In this document: positions 14,138-14,487 of the stretch, piece after piece
How the letters are laid out: each line of letters begins with the position of its first letter
Position numbering within the stretch: the first letter of the stretch is position 1
NCBI GenBank assembly: GCA_964468725.1
Contig: CAYXVU010000156.1
Span: 1-14,487, forward strand
Length of the DNA: 14,487 nucleotides
DNA from: CAYXVU01 sp964468725
GTDB taxonomy: Bacteria; Acidobacteriota; Blastocatellia; UBA7656
Reading direction: 5' to 3'
Program-made: the position numbers and the translations under genes
The notes under the pieces: generated by a model
The model's input: only the letters and a program-made list of their open reading frames with translations
Told to the model about the DNA's origin: nothing
Databases searched by the model: none

Positions 14138-14402
14138 TCTGCACGGGCAGAGGGATTAGCAGGCAGGGAAATCAATCCGATCAACCGATAGGCAGCCCTG
14201 TTAGGATGATCTCGCCACCGAAACCCCGCAATTGGAATTGGCGAGACCCCGCAGGAGCAGCCTGTTGAGCGAGTTGATTACAGATCGCTCCTGCAGAGTT
14301 TCAGATGGCGGGCGTTACCTTGCTAAAGACAGGCCGCTCTCCGTAAGGCATCTCGGTTGTCGCAGGATTGGCGTCTCCAGACCTGAGCGACCTGTCTTTT
14401 TT
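14138..14402 (-). ncRNA. Structured non-coding region, candidate - strand RNA or long 3' UTR
   Basis: The roughly 380 bases from the LTxxQ start (14030) to the right-edge gene stop (14410) hold no convincing gene. Successive hairpins fill 14138-14402: 14325-14339 with 14385-14399 (15 positions); 14246-14258 with 14287-14299 (13 positions); 14208-14217 with 14239-14248 (10 positions, competing with the previous one); and 14138-14142 with 14147-14151. In the three longer stems the imperfect positions (14334/14390, 14250/14295, 14248/14297, 14209/14247) are C-A mismatches on the + strand but G-U pairs on the - strand, which favours an RNA read from the - strand. The sequence does not match the conserved cores I know for tmRNA, SRP RNA, RNase P RNA, or TPP, FMN, cobalamin or T-box elements. 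It could be a novel sRNA, a 3' UTR of the right-edge gene, or a dispersed palindromic repeat. Confidence 0.35.
14325..14402. terminator. Long hairpin with a T-tract on the + strand
   Basis: AAAGACAGGCCGCTC (14325-14339) pairs with GAGCGACCTGTCTTT (14385-14399) around a 45-base apical region. On the + strand the stem is followed by six T's (14397-14402); on the - strand only three T's follow. The stem is complete with a G-U pair only on the - strand. It lies directly after the right-edge gene stop, so it may terminate or stabilise that message. The direction of action is uncertain. Confidence 0.4.
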
Positions 14403-14409
14403 GTCCGCC

Positions 14410-14487
14410 TCAGTTGTCGCGCGGCACGGCCAGCAGGCGTGCGAGCGCGTGCCGAGCTTTGTCCATAATCTCCGGGTCTTCCGTGAT
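14410..14487 (-). CDS. C-terminal end of an unidentified protein (partial)
   Basis: On the - strand the frame is open from the right edge to TGA at 14412-14410 and encodes 25 residues, ending in a helix-like ARHALARLLAVPRDN. Only the last helix is visible. The pattern (I..dpeI..kAr.AL.R.La) is reminiscent of the C-terminus of quinolinate synthase and several other enzymes, but 25 residues cannot support a name. It is accepted as coding because the stretch reads as plausible amphipathic protein and its stop is followed at once by the structured non-coding region. Confidence 0.5.
   Translation of the reverse strand: MTEDPEIMDKARHALARLLAVPRDN

Noticed and set aside
14232..14468. 78-residue + strand frame at the right end
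   Set aside because: It runs across the hairpin region and the opposite-strand gene end, and is Arg-rich without motifs.

Overview
The window looks like chromosomal DNA of a moderately GC-rich Gram-negative bacterium. The acidobacterial-type TPR protein, the sigma factor with an unusual region 4, the 'PxYPGA' domain protein and the ccsA-hemA-hemC order suggest Acidobacteriota, possibly Blastocatellia. That placement is an inference from protein style, because no rRNA or marker gene is present. No prophage, transposon, CRISPR array, tRNA or rRNA was seen.

Left block (1-7312, all + strand): the C-terminal end of an exported or membrane protein; rnhB (ribonuclease HII); a 1040-residue TPR protein; a small two-helix membrane protein; thiE and thiD (thiamin pyrimidine/thiazole branch); and a sigma-70-family factor with its own likely extended -10 promoter. 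The TPR, membrane protein, thiE and thiD genes are close or overlapping and may be co-transcribed. thiE has no ATG, GTG or TTG upstream of its conserved first strand and appears to start at a CTG with a well-placed Shine-Dalgarno sequence.

Middle block (7329-11761, all - strand): ccsA/hemX-like, hemA and hemC form a compact haem cluster that makes hydroxymethylbilane from glutamyl-tRNA and probably serves haem delivery or cytochrome c maturation. Upstream of it is a separately transcribed gene for a PaaA/BoxB-like diiron oxygenase with its own terminator. Its promoter is nearly ideal: TTGACA, a 17-base spacer, then TAAACT, and the spacer is almost wholly a perfect palindrome (TCGAAC-GCTT-GTTCGA). 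This is a strong operator candidate.

Right block: a solitary TaqI-like N6-adenine DNA methyltransferase (+) diverges from the oxygenase across that operator. It converges on a Spy/CpxP-like exported LTxxQ protein (-). Upstream of the latter lie an extended -10 promoter, a 17-base palindrome and about 270 bases of strongly structured non-coding sequence. Its helices are completed by G-U pairs mainly on the - strand, so it is a candidate - strand structured RNA or 3' UTR. The last 78 bases encode the end of an unidentified - strand protein.

The points most worth a second look are the operator-in-spacer divergent promoter with the orphan oxygenase, the structured element at 14138-14402, the CTG-started ThiE/TenI-like protein, and the inverted-repeat cluster at 4523-4616. 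No multi-gene novel defence or metabolic system could be demonstrated.
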